A stretch of 64,000 bases of DNA, taken from assembly GCF_030936135.1 (NCBI RefSeq), contig NC_082612.1:18137734-18201733 (forward strand). The letters run 5' to 3'. A program made the translations under genes and the position numbers. This document shows, in pieces, positions 63,171 through 64,000 of this stretch. The notes beneath the pieces were generated by a model that did not search any database, had not been told where the DNA came from, and saw only the letters and a list, made by a program, of their open reading frames with translations. This DNA comes from Gavia stellata. Lineage: Eukaryota > Chordata > Aves > Gaviiformes > Gaviidae. How positions within the stretch are numbered: position 1 is the stretch's first letter; every line of letters begins with the position of its first letter.

Positions 63171-64000
63171 CTGCAGAAGATTAGAAATCATAAACATAGA
63201 ACAAATAAAGCAGGTAGGTGACAGAATCAGTACTAACTGAAAAAAAAATTAAATTAGTGCGGCATTTTAATTACTCTGTGACCTCAGACACATTTTAAAT
63301 TGGCATTTGTAATTTTCATTCTTGAGAATCTGAAAGCTTTATGTTTTGTCATGGCCACTACTTGAGGTTTGGCTGCAGTCCAGCAGCCCTAATTCAATGC
63401 GCTTCTGCAGAGCGATACTGAATGGCTAGTCATTTTTTATTTTAACTAATTGAAATGTTACAGCGCAGCTATGGTGATTTCTGCTGCAGAAACTTTTTTT
63501 TTTTTTTTTACTTTTAGTTTTATTGGTTACTCTGGAATTAAAGGCTTGGGCAGAAATACAACTCAGAATTGTTGGCTACAGATTTTGTACAGCTTTTACT
63601 TTCTTAATTTCCTGGCAAAAAGTCTGCATAAATACACTTAGAACATACTGATTCATTTCTAGAAATGAACGTCTTTGCCACCTGCTGTTGTTAGATACAG
63701 AACAGCACTGCAGTAGTTAAACAGGCTTGTGCCTTCAATAAAAGCACACAAGAAGAATCATATCATACAGTATCATTTATTATCGTATAGTATCATATAA
63801 TAGCTGCCTTACCAAACACACAAGTTTTATTTTCAATATATAAAGAAGCTCTAAAATCAAGAATATGTAACTTAATCGCATCTCATTCTGAGGGGTTTTT
63901 TTTAGCTAAGAAAGCACTGTTTCCTTACCAAAAAAACATGCATTAAGAAATGAAAAAGCTAGAGTACCACTAATGCAGAAGTATTCCCATTCCTTTGTAC
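63171..64000 (-). other. WDFY3 intron reaching the window edge
   Basis: No further WDFY3 exon is seen to the right of 63170. The stretch is AT-rich, with a T run at 63487 and a degenerate TATCATA repeat at about 63,760-63,805. Confidence 0.6.

Overview
The window looks like avian nuclear DNA. The coding genes are vertebrate, split by short GT-AG introns. The recognisable repeats are CR1 LINE 3' ends and fragments of an endogenous-retrovirus LTR of a type I know from birds, and CpG islands mark the promoters. I cannot name the species. No prokaryotic, plasmid or phage feature is present.

Layout: positions 1 to about 18,200 are gene-poor. They hold three CR1 fragments (764-935, 6125-6190 and 6460-7378), a CpG island (about 7379-8100) with a diverged internal repeat, and one LTR fragment (14509-14697). 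A second and larger CpG island (about 18,250-19,760) carries inverted CCAAT boxes, a GC box and a good splice donor at 19024; it is the likely promoter and non-coding first exon of PPM1K. PPM1K is complete on the + strand: six coding exons between 22455 and 33789 join without a frame break into 372 residues, the length I recall for human PPM1K. Its 3' UTR probably runs on to one of the poly(A) signals between 36,974 and 39,084.

About 4 kb of intergenic DNA follows. The 3' part of WDFY3 (ALFY) then lies on the - strand. Fourteen exons (46886-63170) encode the last 749 residues: the second part of the BEACH domain, the WD40 propeller, an acidic linker with the FIFV LC3-interacting motif, and the C-terminal FYVE zinc finger. 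The rest of the gene lies to the right of the window. A candidate 3' UTR of about 3.7 kb ends near 43,190. The two genes are therefore convergent (tail to tail).

The genes have unrelated jobs. PPM1K is the mitochondrial phosphatase that activates branched-chain ketoacid dehydrogenase. WDFY3 is a very large scaffold for selective autophagy of protein aggregates. I found no new multi-gene system. The points most worth a second look are the PPM1K/WDFY3 adjacency, two open CpG-rich antisense segments in PPM1K intron 2, the LTR inside a WDFY3 intron, and the repeats of the left CpG island.
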